Source: Glycine soja
Taxonomy: Eukaryota; Streptophyta; Magnoliopsida; Fabales; Fabaceae
DNA length: 64,000 bases
NCBI RefSeq assembly: GCF_004193775.1
Contig: NC_041006.1
Coordinates: 24,696,644-24,760,643, forward strand
Reading direction: 5' to 3'
Shown here: positions 1-10,800 of the stretch, in pieces
How positions within the stretch are numbered: the first letter of the stretch is position 1
Layout: the number at the start of each line of letters is the position of its first letter
The notes under the pieces: model-generated
What the model was told of the DNA's origin: nothing
The model's input: only the letters and a program-made list of their open reading frames with translations
Databases searched by the model: none
Program-made: the position numbers and the translations under genes

Positions 1-319
1 AGCCTCCAATAGGTTACCAAACTTCCATTTGTTTGTAATAATATTAGGCAATTTTCCCTTAGGATAGTGAGTGTTTTTTTTGGGAACCTTAAATGTGGTC
101 ATCCAAACACTCTTAGGATCCGCCTAGTTTACATTTCTTGCACTTTAATTTCTTGCTTACTGTCATAGCTTATTTTCTTTACTAGTCATGCCTAGTTTAT
201 CTTGTTATTGCATAATACTTTCTTCTTGCTTATCACACTTATTTTGAGTTCTTTTGGAACCCTAGCTTTTACCTTTTTGCAAACCCCCAACAAGAAAGAA
301 CCACAACTTAGGAACCAAC

Positions 320-2084
320 ATGAGTCACCATTCATCTAGTGTTAATGGTGAGGGTACTAGTCATAAGGACCCTCTATCTAGAATCTTAGATCGGTTGAGT
401 TCCCTTAAGTTATGGAAAGAAAAACTAGAAATAAAAGAAAAAGGAAAGGAGAGGGTAGAAATAAATCAAGATGAGAGGGAAAAAATAAGGGAAGAAGAAA
501 GAAGGAAAATACTAAAAGAGTTTAGAAAAGAAAAACATGCCACCTATAGTAGTCAAGACTCTTGTAAGAGCCTAAGTGAAGAACTTCGTGACTATTATGA
601 AGGAAGGAATAGGTCACATCTTAGACCTCACTCCCATAGGAGAGAAAAGGAAAGAAAGCCTCAAGAGGCTAACATTAACCTCCCATACTTCCATGGGAAG
701 GACAATGTAGAGGCTTACTTAGATTGGGAAATAAGGGTAGAGCAACAACTTAATAGAAAGTCTACTTTAAAATCATATGGCTCTCACTCTTATCCAAAGA
801 AAGACCAAGGTCTAGGCATCTTAGGGGCAACACCTTCTAAGCCCAAAGATGATAAGGGGAAGACAATAGAAAAGCAACCCCCTAAGCCTAGTATGCAAGA
901 GAAGACTAGCTCTATAAAGTGCTTTAAATGTCTTGGAAGAGGACACATTACTTCTCAATGCCCCACCAAGAGAAACCATGATTATGAGGGGCCAAGACAT
1001 TTATAGTAGCCAAGATGAGGCTACTACTTCACCTTCCTCTAGTGAAAGTGAAGAAGCAAAAGGGGAAGAATCTAGTGAAGAAATATACCCCCGAGAAGAA
1101 GGACAACCATTAATGGTTAATGAGGAGTGTAAGGAGGTAAGTGTCTCCTCCAAGAGGTTATCTAAGAAGGAAAGTCATTTTGCAATAAAGACAAACATTA
1201 AAGAAACTTCCCCTCTTAGACAACCTCCACATTTTCTCCTTTGTAAAAAGACAGTTGTTAGCATTGCCACACCTCTTGGGCTTGAGGTTATTCCTCAAGT
1301 AAAGAAGTTGTTGGATGAGGGTTTGGTTCGTAAGAGCTTAAATCCTTGTGTTTTGTTGGTGCCCAAAATAGGTATTATTAGGCACCAAATCCCTAAAATA
1401 GGTGGTATGATGAATGTGTTGAGTGGTGCAACCCTCTTTTGTAAAATTACTCATGCACCCAACATCTTCATGATTTGTGTACATAGGGACTCATTAGGTA
1501 GGTTTGTTCTTATTTTTAGTTTCAATACAAACTTAGGTGGTCATATGGGACACCTTAGGTTTGTCGTACTTTTTGGTAGGAATAATCAACATGAAAGTAT
1601 AGAAAAAGGTATCTTTTATTGCATTATTTTCCTTAATTTTTTAAATAGTGATCAAGGGGTTCCCTCGAACCCTAAGAGAATAAAAGTCATTCCTGAGTGG
1701 CCCACTCCACCAAGTATAAGGAAAATTTGGGGCTTCCATGACTTAACAAAATTTTACAAAAGGTTTGTCCCATATTTTTCTATACTTATAGCATCACTCA
1801 TTGAGTTGGTGAGGAACCATGTTCCTTCATGGGAAGATGCCCAGGAAATGGGTTTTCAGACCTTACCTTACTCCAACATACCAAACACCAGTAATATATA
1901 TGTTTTTATTCTTATTATAGGTGTTGATGGAAGAAGCCCAGAGTTTCAAGAACCTCTGGATTTGAGGTCAAATCCTTTTCAAGGGAGAGAGAATGATGAA
2001 ATCTTACCCCCCCAAGGGCATTGGATAGAAGACTCCAAGAAGATTGGGCCAGAGATGCAAGAGAAGGCCCTATGGTTCTCATGA
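320..2084 (+). pseudogene. gag: gag plus collapsed RT of NA1 (frameshifted)
   Basis: The first ATG (320) opens a Lys/Glu-rich gag with the gypsy gag signature FHGKDNVEAYLDWE and a CCHC knuckle CFKCLGRGHITSQCP (nt ~921-965). A one-base frame change just after the knuckle (~968) moves reading to the frame that runs to 2084; the two frames overlap at 933-1006. The second part has an acidic Ser-rich linker, then shortened RT pieces: LLDEGLVRKSLNP, LLVPK, NVLSGATLFCKI and the post-RT block IPEWPTPPSIRKIWGFHDL. The YxDD box and most of the palm are absent, as in the other two copies. The last ~30 codons run into the 3' LTR. No RNase H or integrase follows. Gag may once have worked; the RT cannot. 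Confidence 0.8.
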
Positions 2085-2954
2085 GCCTTAGGGTAGATTT
2101 CAGGCCCATGGGCTAAGTATGAGCCAACTTATCTTTGTACATATTAGATTAAGGTTTCATTATTTTTGGGCCTTGTATTTAGGGCTCCATAATGTAGGTA
2201 GGATACCCTAGTAATGTAGGATTTTTCAGCCCTTGTATTTTAGGGCACCTAGACTAGTTTTTGTATTAGGGGTAGTTTTGTAATTTCATATGCATTAAGT
2301 GAATATTTGATGTGTGTGTTAAGAAAAAAATTTAATTGAATTGGGAGAAGCCCAATCCAATTAAATTGTAGAGGGGGAGGTGAGCATTTGCTTGCTACAC
2401 CCCATTGCCACTTCATATAGTCACACTTTGTGCATGTCCTTCATGTTTTACATGTCTCATGACACCTAAGCACACTTAGTGGAGAATCTTGGACTTCATC
2501 TTGGATTAGTGGGTTGAACCATAGCTAAAATTCACTAATAACAATTAGTGAAATTTTGGCTCCACAAATTCAATTTCAAATTCAAGTGAAATTTGAATAG
2601 AAATTCAAATTTCCCTCCAATTTTGTGACATTTAGGCTATAAATAGAGACCATGTGTGTGCATTTTTTCAACTTTGAATCTTTGAGAATTACACTTCAAT
2701 TTTCATACCTTATTTGAGGCACAAAATTTCGTGCTCCTTCTCTCCCTCTCCCTCCACTCACTTCTCCTACCCTCAAGCTCTTATCCATGGCTTCCTATGA
2801 TGGCGAGCTTCTTCTTGACTCATTTTCTCCTTGAAGTGGCATCTCCAATCATCTTTCTTCCTTCTCCCTTCCACTGCCATTGAACTTCAAGAAGCAAAGG
2901 ACTCCATTGATGAAGAAGATCCAAGGCCTACAAGCTCTACATGGAGCTACGCCA
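1994..2954 (+). repeat. 3' LTR of NA1
   Basis: About 961 bp, opening TGATGAAATC and closing CTACGCCA; the outermost bases are TG and CA. A purine-rich tract (AAGGGAGAGAGAA) lies just before it. TATAAATA is at 2638-2645. It matches the two NA3 LTRs along its length, with a few substitutions near both ends (others end in ACATCA). The NA LTR termini are variable, so the boundaries rest on comparison with NA3. Confidence 0.8.
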
Positions 2955-2956
2955 AT

Positions 2957-4110
2957 TGTAACACCCTGAAATGTTATTAATTATAAATCGATGTTTGATT
3001 GTGTTTAGCTTGTTGTTTGAATATATGTTTGACTTGAATGATTTGAGGTATAACTTGAATTAGTCATGTGTGAATTTCTTGATGTGGATGTTGAGTTATG
3101 TGGAGTTTTGTTGAGCTAAGTTGAGATTATGAGATTTTAGATTTTTGCCTAAACCTAGTTCCGTAAAATCAAGATCCCGGATTCGTTAACCGTTGGATCA
3201 TCTTCAAATTTGTCCGGAGCTTCCTAAGACATGTGTTCCACAGTCTAACTGTTGGGATTTTGAAAATAACAACTTTGGATCTCTCACTAAGTGCGAATGG
3301 CGCGCTAAGCGCAATTCCAATAGAGAGGGAATGGCGCTGAGCGCCCAGAGGTGCGCTAAGTCCAATTCCAATAGAAAAGGGAATGGCGATGAGTGCCCAG
3401 AGGTGCGCTAGGCGCGATTTGCAGGTTATAAATACGTTTTCAACGTGAAAAACATGATTTTTTCACTCTCTTCTTCTCCAAAACGCCACCCAAACACTAA
3501 AACCTCATTTTTCACCACCCAAGACCACCGGTGGCCGCCATGAGCCGCCGTTGCTTGCCGTTGAACCCCCACACCAAGAGGAACACTTTAATCAGAGCGG
3601 AATCCTCAGAATCCTCCTCAAGGATTCGGTGGAGAAAATCCCTCAATCCTTCATTTCAAAGTTTCTCTGAGGTAATCTTGACTTCAAAACCTTCTCCTAG
3701 CTAGTTTGAGTTCCTCTTAGTGTCTTTTATGTGTTGGGTACTGTAATAAGGTGTTTTTACACTTCCTTTGAAAAACCCTAGAGAATGAGACATTGTAAAA
3801 GTTATCTTTTTATAACATTGAGGTTATTTTTGCGGCATTCACTGAACCCCGGTCACATTGGCGTGATCGGAATTTCAAAATGATGTTTACATTTATAGAA
3901 TCTGAAACACCCCTCAACCCTTTATGTTTTGACAAGAGTATTTGACCCCGAATGTTGCCTTTGACCTTGTTTTTGAAATCCATACTAAATTCCCTTCGTT
4001 TTGGCATAATAGAGACTTGTGTTGGACCGACAAGTGTGAACGAGAGAGAGACCTCTAAGTGACGCAAAGAGGAACCGACGGGGAGCTCACAATAGGTGAG
4101 GGGAGTTTAT
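2957..4110 (+). repeat. LTR T, left piece (solo-like LTR)
   Basis: It starts TGTAACACCC, a common start for plant gypsy LTRs, and carries TATAAATA at 3427-3434, so orientation is plus. It contains a direct duplication around 3297-3417 with GCGCTAAGCGC-type words. It stops at 4110, where the SIRE LTR begins, and appears to resume at 18501 and again at 25244. Pieces add to about 2.74 kb and close with GGGTCATTACA at 25628. No PBS follows that end and no element body precedes the start, so a solo LTR is the best reading. That the three pieces form one LTR is inference. Confidence 0.6.
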
Positions 4111-5210
4111 TGAAATTCTGATACCAATGCCAGATGTCGTACAGGATGTCACGACATCACGCTTCAGAACATGCAGATTATATTTGAGAGTATGAACAGA
4201 TTAAACAGGTAAATAACACAAGAGAATTGTTAACCCAGTTCGGTGCAACGTCACCTACATCTGGGGGCTACCAAGCCAGGGAGGAAATCCACTAAAATAG
4301 TGTTAGTTCGAAGATCTAACAGCCACTGTTTACAACCTTCTCACCTAACCACTACCCGTGCAATCTCTACCTAAGAGCCACTCTTAGATATGAGAACCCC
4401 TCTCACTCCCTCTCAATCACTCTCCCGTGTTTACAAATAAATCAAAGACACACCAGAGATTGCTCTCTGAACAAAAGAGATCAACTCTACACACTCAGGT
4501 CCAACACTTGATGTTAGGGTAACATCAAGGTGGCTCACAAAACACTCAAGTCCCAAAACTCACAAAATAACTCTTCAATCTCGGACTTGGTCCTCAACCC
4601 CGTGCAGCCTTCATGTTTATATAGCAGTGTGCGTATCTGGGCTGCAACAACTTGTGCTGGAGGAGATCTATCATTCTCCTGAAAAATCTGCACTTTAAAG
4701 AACTAAAAGATACAGTTTGATCTTTTAGTTTTTATCTTTAATCTTTAATCCCTGAACGAACTCTTCTAGTTTGTAATTCGAACTTTAATTATCTTTTAAT
4801 TCGTTCCTAAAGATAGATCGTCTAATCTGTTGCTAACTGCACAATAATCTGTTAAAGATATAACAGATTTATGTGTCCAGTATTTTCGGGCAAGATGTCC
4901 TGGACATCGTATCCGACATCGTGGATCCTGCAGCTTCAATTCTTTTATCTTGCCTTGTGCATTGTGCAGCAACTCCAGTATTTTCGGGCAGGATGTCCTG
5001 GACATTGTATCCGACATCGTGGATCCTGCAGCTTCAATTCTTCACTTGACACTTTATCTTGCCTTGTGCATTGTGCAGCCCGATCTTATTCCTTGACATA
5101 AGGTTGGACATCATGTGCAGCAACTCCAGCTTTCCTTCATTGTCTAAGTGCTTATGTTTTAACAAAATCTTAGCCAATCTTTTAAAACTCAGTAGAGCTA
5201 AGCACTAACA
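4111..5210 (-). repeat. 3' LTR of SIRE
   Basis: 1100 bp; on the minus strand it runs TGTTAGTGCT to CAGAATTTCA. It aligns without length change to 12628-13727; I count four substitutions. TATATAAA lies on the minus strand at 4616-4623. A segment of about 100 bp is directly duplicated inside (units near 4879 and 4977), a duplication also present in the other LTR. Confidence 0.93.
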
Positions 5211-5807
5211 ATCTCCCCCTTTGGCAAATTTTGTCTAAAACATACTTAGACTCTTCCTGAGCAGGTACGAGCAGTTATGCAAGTGGGATCAGCAACTTTC
5301 ATTATCAGAGTAATCAAGCACAGCGGTATCTGTAGTGGCGACAGCAAAATTCTGCAAGTTGCAAGTCGTTTCCAGGATGTCAGGACATCTCACGTGACAT
5401 CAGCTTTCTGCTCCCCCTGTCTCCATGCTCCTACTGCTGTAAAGCAGTTCACTGCAACATCTTCTATCAGCTACTAGTCTTTTCCAGGATGTCAAGACAT
5501 CTCATGTGACATCAGTCATCATCAGCAGCAGCAGTCTCCCCCTCAAAATCATATACATACAACTCCCCCTCAAAATCATGAATCATGCATACATCGTATC
5601 CTACTTCTCAAAATCACAAATCATGCACAACATACTACTAATCATGCATATAATAATACCATTACTCCCCCTTTTTAGACAGAATTTGACAAAAGTAGAA
5701 TGCATGAACTTAAGGTGCAAATATTACAGACCAATAGTAAACCATTGTTCAAAGGGACATGCCCCTATAGCTAGTAAGAGTAAAAAGCAAAAATAAAGGT
5801 CTGATGG
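5211..5807 (-). other. SIRE 3' untranslated region with five purine tracts
   Basis: There is no gene here. Between the end of the envelope-like ORF and the LTR, the minus strand has GGGGGAG five times (plus-strand CTCCCCC at 5213-5219, 5411-5417, 5536-5542, 5563-5569, 5665-5671). The one next to the LTR is the expected polypurine tract for plus-strand priming. Multiple tracts upstream of the 3' LTR are a reported trait of Sireviruses. Two GATGTC-N2-GACATC palindromes also lie here (5376-5389 and 5488-5501). Confidence 0.8.
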
Positions 5808-7865
5808 TCATGGGGTGGCTTCAGAATCATCATCATCTGATTCAGTATCCTCTGCTGCATCTTCCTCTTCCTCAGCTGCTTCTTCTTCTTCCTCAGCTGC
5901 TTCACCATCTTCCTCAGCTGCTTCACCATCATCAATGCCACTGTTTGAGAGTCTTTTGATCAGGCGTTCCAGCTCCATCTTCTTCTCTGTGGTGGCTTTG
6001 ATGGTTGCTTCCAGCACCTTGCATGTGTCCTTGAGTTCAGCAATCAAAGCATCCTTGGACACAGCACCTGAAGCAGCAGCTTTCCCTGATGTCGAGACAA
6101 TGTCTGGGACATGTGTCCCCTCAAACAGTTTGTAATGCAGGGATAGAGGAGATTCTCTCTTCATCACAGAGTCAGTGTAGTTTAAAATATTGGGATGTTG
6201 ACTCAACATAATGCCACACAATACAGTTGGGAAGGCAATGGGTAATTTGACAGCAAAAGATTCTGAATGCTTAACAGTTTGATCAAAAATATAGTTTCCA
6301 AAATTAAATTTGGACTTGGTTCCAACAGCATACAGAAATTTACCCAAACCTGTGGCAACAGTGGAAGTATGATTGGTGGGTACCCAGTTTGCAGCGCCAA
6401 TCCTATGCAGGATTGCATACTTCACACTTAGCTTCCCTGCAGAAAGCTTCCCTTTCTTTGGCCAATGCTGGACCTGTTTGGCAGTGATTTCCTTGGCAAT
6501 TTGATGCTCAGAGACAGTAATATCCACCACTCCATCTGTTGGTCTGCCCAGGTATTTGTTGATTACAGCAGGGGAGAATCTAACACACTTTCCTCTGACA
6601 AACACTTTCTGATACTCATCACTCTTTCTGTTTGTTATGTCAGAGGGAATGTTGACAATGAATTCCCTGACTAGGCTTTCATAACAATCTCCCAACTTGG
6701 TGACTGTTTTCAGCAGTCCAGCAGCCTTGATGAGGTCCATGATCTCCTTGCAATCCAAGGCATCTCTTCCCAGTTCTCTTTCCAAGGCAAGTCTGCGTTG
6801 ATACACAAATTTCCACCTTTCAACATTGCCAATGGAGTGGAAAGAGATGTTGTCCAATGGTGCATCAGGGACATTTCCAGGCACCTTTTTCCCTGATGTC
6901 TTGGCCCTCTTGATGTCGGGAACATCTGGTTCGACATCATCATCAGAATCAGATGAGGAAATTTCTTTCCTCTTCTTGGAAGGGATTGCAACTTTGCTCC
7001 TTCTGGATGTGGTAGGAGTGATTGGAGTGCTCTTCTTCTGTGCCATAGTTTTGATTCGTCCAGACCTCTTAATGGGGGTTTTACCCTTTCGGCTTTGTAA
7101 TCTTTCTGCGATGCCAGGTGCCAACTTGTTGGCAAGGGGTTCCTCATCAGATTCTACTTCTTCCAGGTCAATGAGGTCACCTGGAGCAGGTTCTGGTGCC
7201 CTTGGTGCAGGGGTCTCCTCTGTGGCTTGATCATCTTCCTCTGTTGATTCCTCTTTACTGGATGAAGAGAGGACTTCAGCATTTGGGGCGGAAGATGTTG
7301 GAACATCTTTATCAACATCAGGCACAGAAACATTTGGGGTGGAAGATGTTGGAACATCTTCATCAGCATCAGGGACAGAAGCATTTTTCAAAATGCTACT
7401 CACAATACTGCGGATCTTCTTGTCCATCTCCGTGTCTACTTCCCTAGGACTTGTTGCAAGGCTAGGGTTTTCAGAAATCTTCACACCCTGTTGTCGTTTG
7501 GGGACCAGTTTTTCAGGAACAGGGGCTGAACCAGGAATCATTTGTATGGGCTGGATATTGAATTCAGGTCGTTCCTGGTTTGATGGTGCTTTGGTGGATG
7601 ATGGAGATGATGGTACAGAGGTTGAACCAGGAGCTGAAGTTTCTTTTGGTGAGGTAGCCATGGAAGTGCAGAGCCTTTGGAATGATTTCGTAAATTTCTG
7701 AGAGCTGTTGGGGAATGCTGAAAACGAGATTACCACGAAAATATAAGTTTGAATGAGGAATGTAGAGGGACGTGTGAAGCAACGGTCGAATTTGTTTTGG
7801 CTCAGTAGTGAACGTGCTATTAATGTTAAGTGAGACGTTTGAGCACGTTCAGATAGCAGTAGCTG
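5808..7865 (-). CDS. SIRE envelope-like protein (readthrough ORF2)
   Basis: An open frame of 685 codons that begins directly after the UAG ending pol and is in the same frame, with no stop between. No ATG occurs in the first ~68 codons. The first ATG is at 7661 (protein starting MATSPKETS, about 617 residues), so expression is either by readthrough from pol or from that ATG. The N-terminal third is rich in Pro, Ser, Thr and acidic residues. A basic patch (KKRK) follows, then a folded-looking middle containing WVPTNHTS. A short heptad-like helix starting DALIAELKDT precedes a strongly acidic Glu/Asp tail. Known SIRE1 proteins at this position are called envelope-like; membrane function is unproven and I see no clear signal peptide. 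The frame is intact, unlike gag-pol. Confidence 0.85.
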   Translation of the reverse strand, partial: QLLLSERAQTSHLTLIARSLLSQNKFDRCFTRPSTFLIQTYIFVVISFSAFPNSSQKFTKSFQRLCTSMATSPKETSAPGSTSVPSSPSSTKAPSNQERPEFNIQPIQMIPGSAPVPEKLVPKRQQGVKISENPSLATSPREVDTEMDKKIRSIVSSILKNASVPDADEDVPTSSTPNVSVPDVDKDVPTSSAPNAEVLSSSSKEESTEEDDQATEETPAPRAPEPAPGDLIDLEEVESDEEPLANKLAPGIAERLQSRKGKTPIKRSGRIKTMAQKKSTPITPTTSRRSKVAIPSKKRKEISSSDSDDDVEPDVPDIKRAKTSGKKVPGNVPDAPLDNISFHSIGNVERWKFVYQRRLALERELGRDALDCKEIMDLIKAAGLLKTVTKLGDCYESLVREFIVNIPSDITNRKSDEYQKVFVRGKCVRFSPAVINKYLGRPTDGVVDITVSEHQIAKEITAKQVQHWPKKGKLSAGKLSVKYAILHRIGAANWVPTNHTSTVATGLGKFLYAVGTKSKFNFGNYIFDQTVKHSESFAVKLPIAFPTVLCGIMLSQHPNILNYTDSVMKRESPLSLHYKLFEGTHVPDIVSTSGKAAASGAVSKDALIAELKDTCKVLEATIKATTEKKMELERLIKRLSNSGIDDGEAAEEDGEAAEEEEEAAEEEEDAAEDTESDDDDSEATP

Positions 7866-7868
7866 CTA
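7860..7868 (-). promoter_or_regulatory. UAG stop with CARYYA-type readthrough context
   Basis: On the minus strand pol ends with TAG (7868-7866) followed immediately by CAGCTA (7865-7860). This fits the CARYYA consensus known from tobamovirus-type leaky stops. The downstream frame stays open through the envelope-like ORF. Stop-codon suppression has been reported for SIRE1, so this is the likely control point for pol-Env fusion. Confidence 0.8.
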
Positions 7869-10800
7869 TAATTCCTCTAGCAGACAAATGCCCAGCTTGC
7901 CCCTCAGTTTTTCAAACTGTTTTGCATCCAATGCCTTTGTGAAAATATCTGCTATTTGTTCCTCAGTGTCAACATGCTCCAGTGTGATAACTTTATCATC
8001 AACAAGCTCTCTAATATAGTGATGTCTAATGTCAATGTGCTTGGTTCTGCTGTGTTGAACAGGATTTTTAGAAATATTAATAGCACTCAAGTTGTCACAG
8101 TACAATGTCATGACATCTTGTTCGACATTGTACTCCTTGAGCATCTGCTTCATCCAAACTAGTTGTGAACAGCTGCTTCCTGCTGCAATATACTCTGCTT
8201 CTGCAGTAGATAGGGACACACAGTTCTGCTTCTTGCTGAACCATGAAATAAGATTGGTTCCCAAATAGAAACATCCACCAGAAGTGCTTTTTCTGTCATC
8301 TGCACTTCCAGCCCAGTCAGCATCACAATACCCAACCAGCATTGAATCTGAACAATGACAGTACATAATCCCATAGTCACTGGTGCCATTTACATATTTC
8401 AGAATTCTCTTTACTTGAGTCAAGTGACTTATCTTAGGATTGGCTTGATATCTTGCACAAACACCTACTGCATAGGTGATGTCGGGTCTGCTAGCTGTTA
8501 AATATAGTAAGCTCCCAATCATGCTTCTCTACAGACTTTGATCAACACTGGTCCCAGCTTCATCTTTTGACAGCTTCAAGTGAGTAGGTGCAGGTGTTCT
8601 TTTATGGCTGGCATTTTCCATTCCAAACTTCTTGACAATGTTCTTTGCATACTTGCTTTGTGAGAGGAATATGGAGTCTTCCATCTGCTTCACTTGGAGT
8701 CCCAGAAAATAAGTCAGCTCTCCAACAAGACTCATCTCGAATTCAGATTGCATCTGTTGGACAAAATGTCGAAGCATCTCATTCGACATCCCTCCAAACA
8801 CAATGTCATCAACATATATCTGTGCTATCATCAAGTTATCAGCATCTTGTTTGACAAAGAGAGTCTTGTCAATTCCTCCCTTCCTATACCCTTGCTGAGT
8901 AAGGAACTCTGTTAGCCTTTCATACCAAGCTCTTGGAGCTTGCTTCAATCCATAGAGAGCCTTCTTGAGCCTGTATACATGATCTGGATGAGTTGGATCT
9001 ACAAATCCCTTTGGCTGCTCCACATAGGCTTCTTCATTCAGGTATCCATTCAGAAACGCGCTCTTCACATCCATCTGGTACAGCTTGAATTTGAGGATGC
9101 ACGCTACACCAAGTAACAATCTGATGGACTCAAGTCTAGCAACTGGGGCAAAAGTTTCATCAAAGTCTACACCTTCAATCTGAGTGTAGCCTTGAGCAAC
9201 AAGTCTGGCCTTGTTTCTGGTTATAACACCTTCTTCATTGGTTTTGTTCTTGAAGATCCACTTGGTGCCAATCACATTAGTTCCCTCGGGTCTAGGAACT
9301 AGCTCCCAGACTTCATTCCTTTTGAATTGCTCCAATTCTTCTTGCATAGCATTGATCCAGAACTCATCAGTCAGTGCCTCTTTCACATTCTTGGGCTCAA
9401 TTTTGGAGACAAAGCATGAATTGGAGACAATCTCAATCTCCCTTGATCTTGTAGTGACCCCTCTGTTTGGATCTCCTATAATCAGCTCCTTGGGGTGCAT
9501 CTTCTGGATTCTAATGGAGGGTCTCTTGTCAGGTTGGTTGATGTTTGGTTCATCTGTAGCAGAATCAGAGTTTTCTGCATTTTCTGCACTTTTAGTTGTA
9601 TCTGCTACATTGTCACCCGATGTTCTGACATCTTCTTCGACATCCTTCTTTCTTGCTGGAGTTAGATCATCAACAACCACATTGATGGATTCCATCACAG
9701 TTCTGGTTCTGGAATTGAATACTCTATATGCTCTGCTGTTTGTAGAGTATCCCAAGAATATCCCTGCATCACTCTTGGGATCCATCTTTCTCCTTTGCTC
9801 TCTATCTGCCAAAATGTAACATGGACTTCCAAAGATGTGGAAGTGCTTGACAGTTGGCTTCCTCCCTTTCCAGATTTCATACAGTGTGGTTGGAGTCCCT
9901 CTTCTAAGTGTGACTCTGTTGTGGATGTAGCATGCTGTGTTCATGGCTTCAGCCCAGAGATTATAGGGAAGTTCTTTGGCATGAAGCATGACCCTAGCAG
10001 CCTCTTGCAAAATCCTGTTTTTCCTTTCAACTATGCCATTTTGTTGTGGTGTAATGGCTGCAGAGAACTCATGAATGATGCCTTCAGATGTGCAGTATTC
10101 AGTAAACTTGCTGTTTTCAAACTCTCTGCCATGGTCACTCCTGATTCTCTTGATGACACAGTCTTTTTCTCTTTGAAGTCTTAGACTCAACTCCTTGAGT
10201 ACTTCAAAGGTGTCTGATTTTTCTCTGATAAAGTAGACCCAGGTAAATCTGGAGAAATCATCCACAACAACATAGGCATACCTCTTTCCTCCAAGGCTTT
10301 CAACTTGCATAGGCCCCATCAAGTCCATCTGATGTTGAAGCTTCTGGTGGGACATCTTGACTTGCTTTCCAATCTGACATTCACCACAGATTCTGCCTTC
10401 TTCTATTTTCAGATTGGGAATGCCTCTAACAGCACCTTTGTCAATGATTTTCTTCATGCCTCTTAAGTGCAGATGTCCAAATCTTTGATGCCATATATTG
10501 ACTTCATCTTCTTTGGAGACTAGACATGTGGAGGAGTAATTGGTTTCTTGAGGTGTCCATAGGTAACAGTTGTCCTTTGATCTGCTGCCCTTCATTAGGA
10601 CTTCACTCTTCTCATTTGTCACCAAGCATTCTGACTTTGTGAAGTTTACATTGAGTCCTTCATCACACAACTGACTGATGCTGATCAAGTTCGCAGTCAG
10701 TCCCTTCACCAGCAGTACTTTGTTCAGACTAGGAAGTCCTTCATGGACTAGCTTTCCCATTCCAGTGATCTTTCCTTTAGAGCCATCTCCAAATGTCACA

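Larger units (their letters stand above)
1..2954 (+). mobile_element. NA1, non-autonomous Ty3/gypsy element, 3' part
   Basis: This is the right-hand part of a gypsy-type element whose 5' LTR lies outside the window. The order is leader (1-319), gag with collapsed RT (320-2084), then a 3' LTR (1994-2954). It is recognised because the same leader, coding region and LTR recur in NA3 (19704-25238) and, with another LTR middle, in NA2 (13728-18500). It encodes no complete RT, RNase H or integrase, so movement must have been in trans. The 3' end abuts LTR T after 2 bp. No target-site duplication can be tested because the left end is missing. Confidence 0.85.

Noticed and set aside
4796..5101. Short open frames in both SIRE LTRs (also 13313-13618)
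   Set aside because: They occur in both LTR copies on both strands and reflect the duplicated LTR block, not genes.
5815..6135. Ser-rich open frame on the plus strand
   Set aside because: It is the antisense of the acidic tail of the SIRE envelope-like ORF; the low-complexity codons open the opposite frame.
6710..7447. Several open frames on both strands within the envelope-like region
   Set aside because: They overlap the 685-codon frame, have no family character and follow from its repetitive Pro/Ser/Glu composition.
7734..7736. GTG as start of the envelope-like protein
   Set aside because: GTG is not a normal start in plants; the frame is open back to the pol UAG, so readthrough or the ATG at 7661 is more likely.
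9211..9819. 202-codon plus-strand frame
   Set aside because: It lies antisense to the SIRE RT-integrase region and has no recognisable domain.
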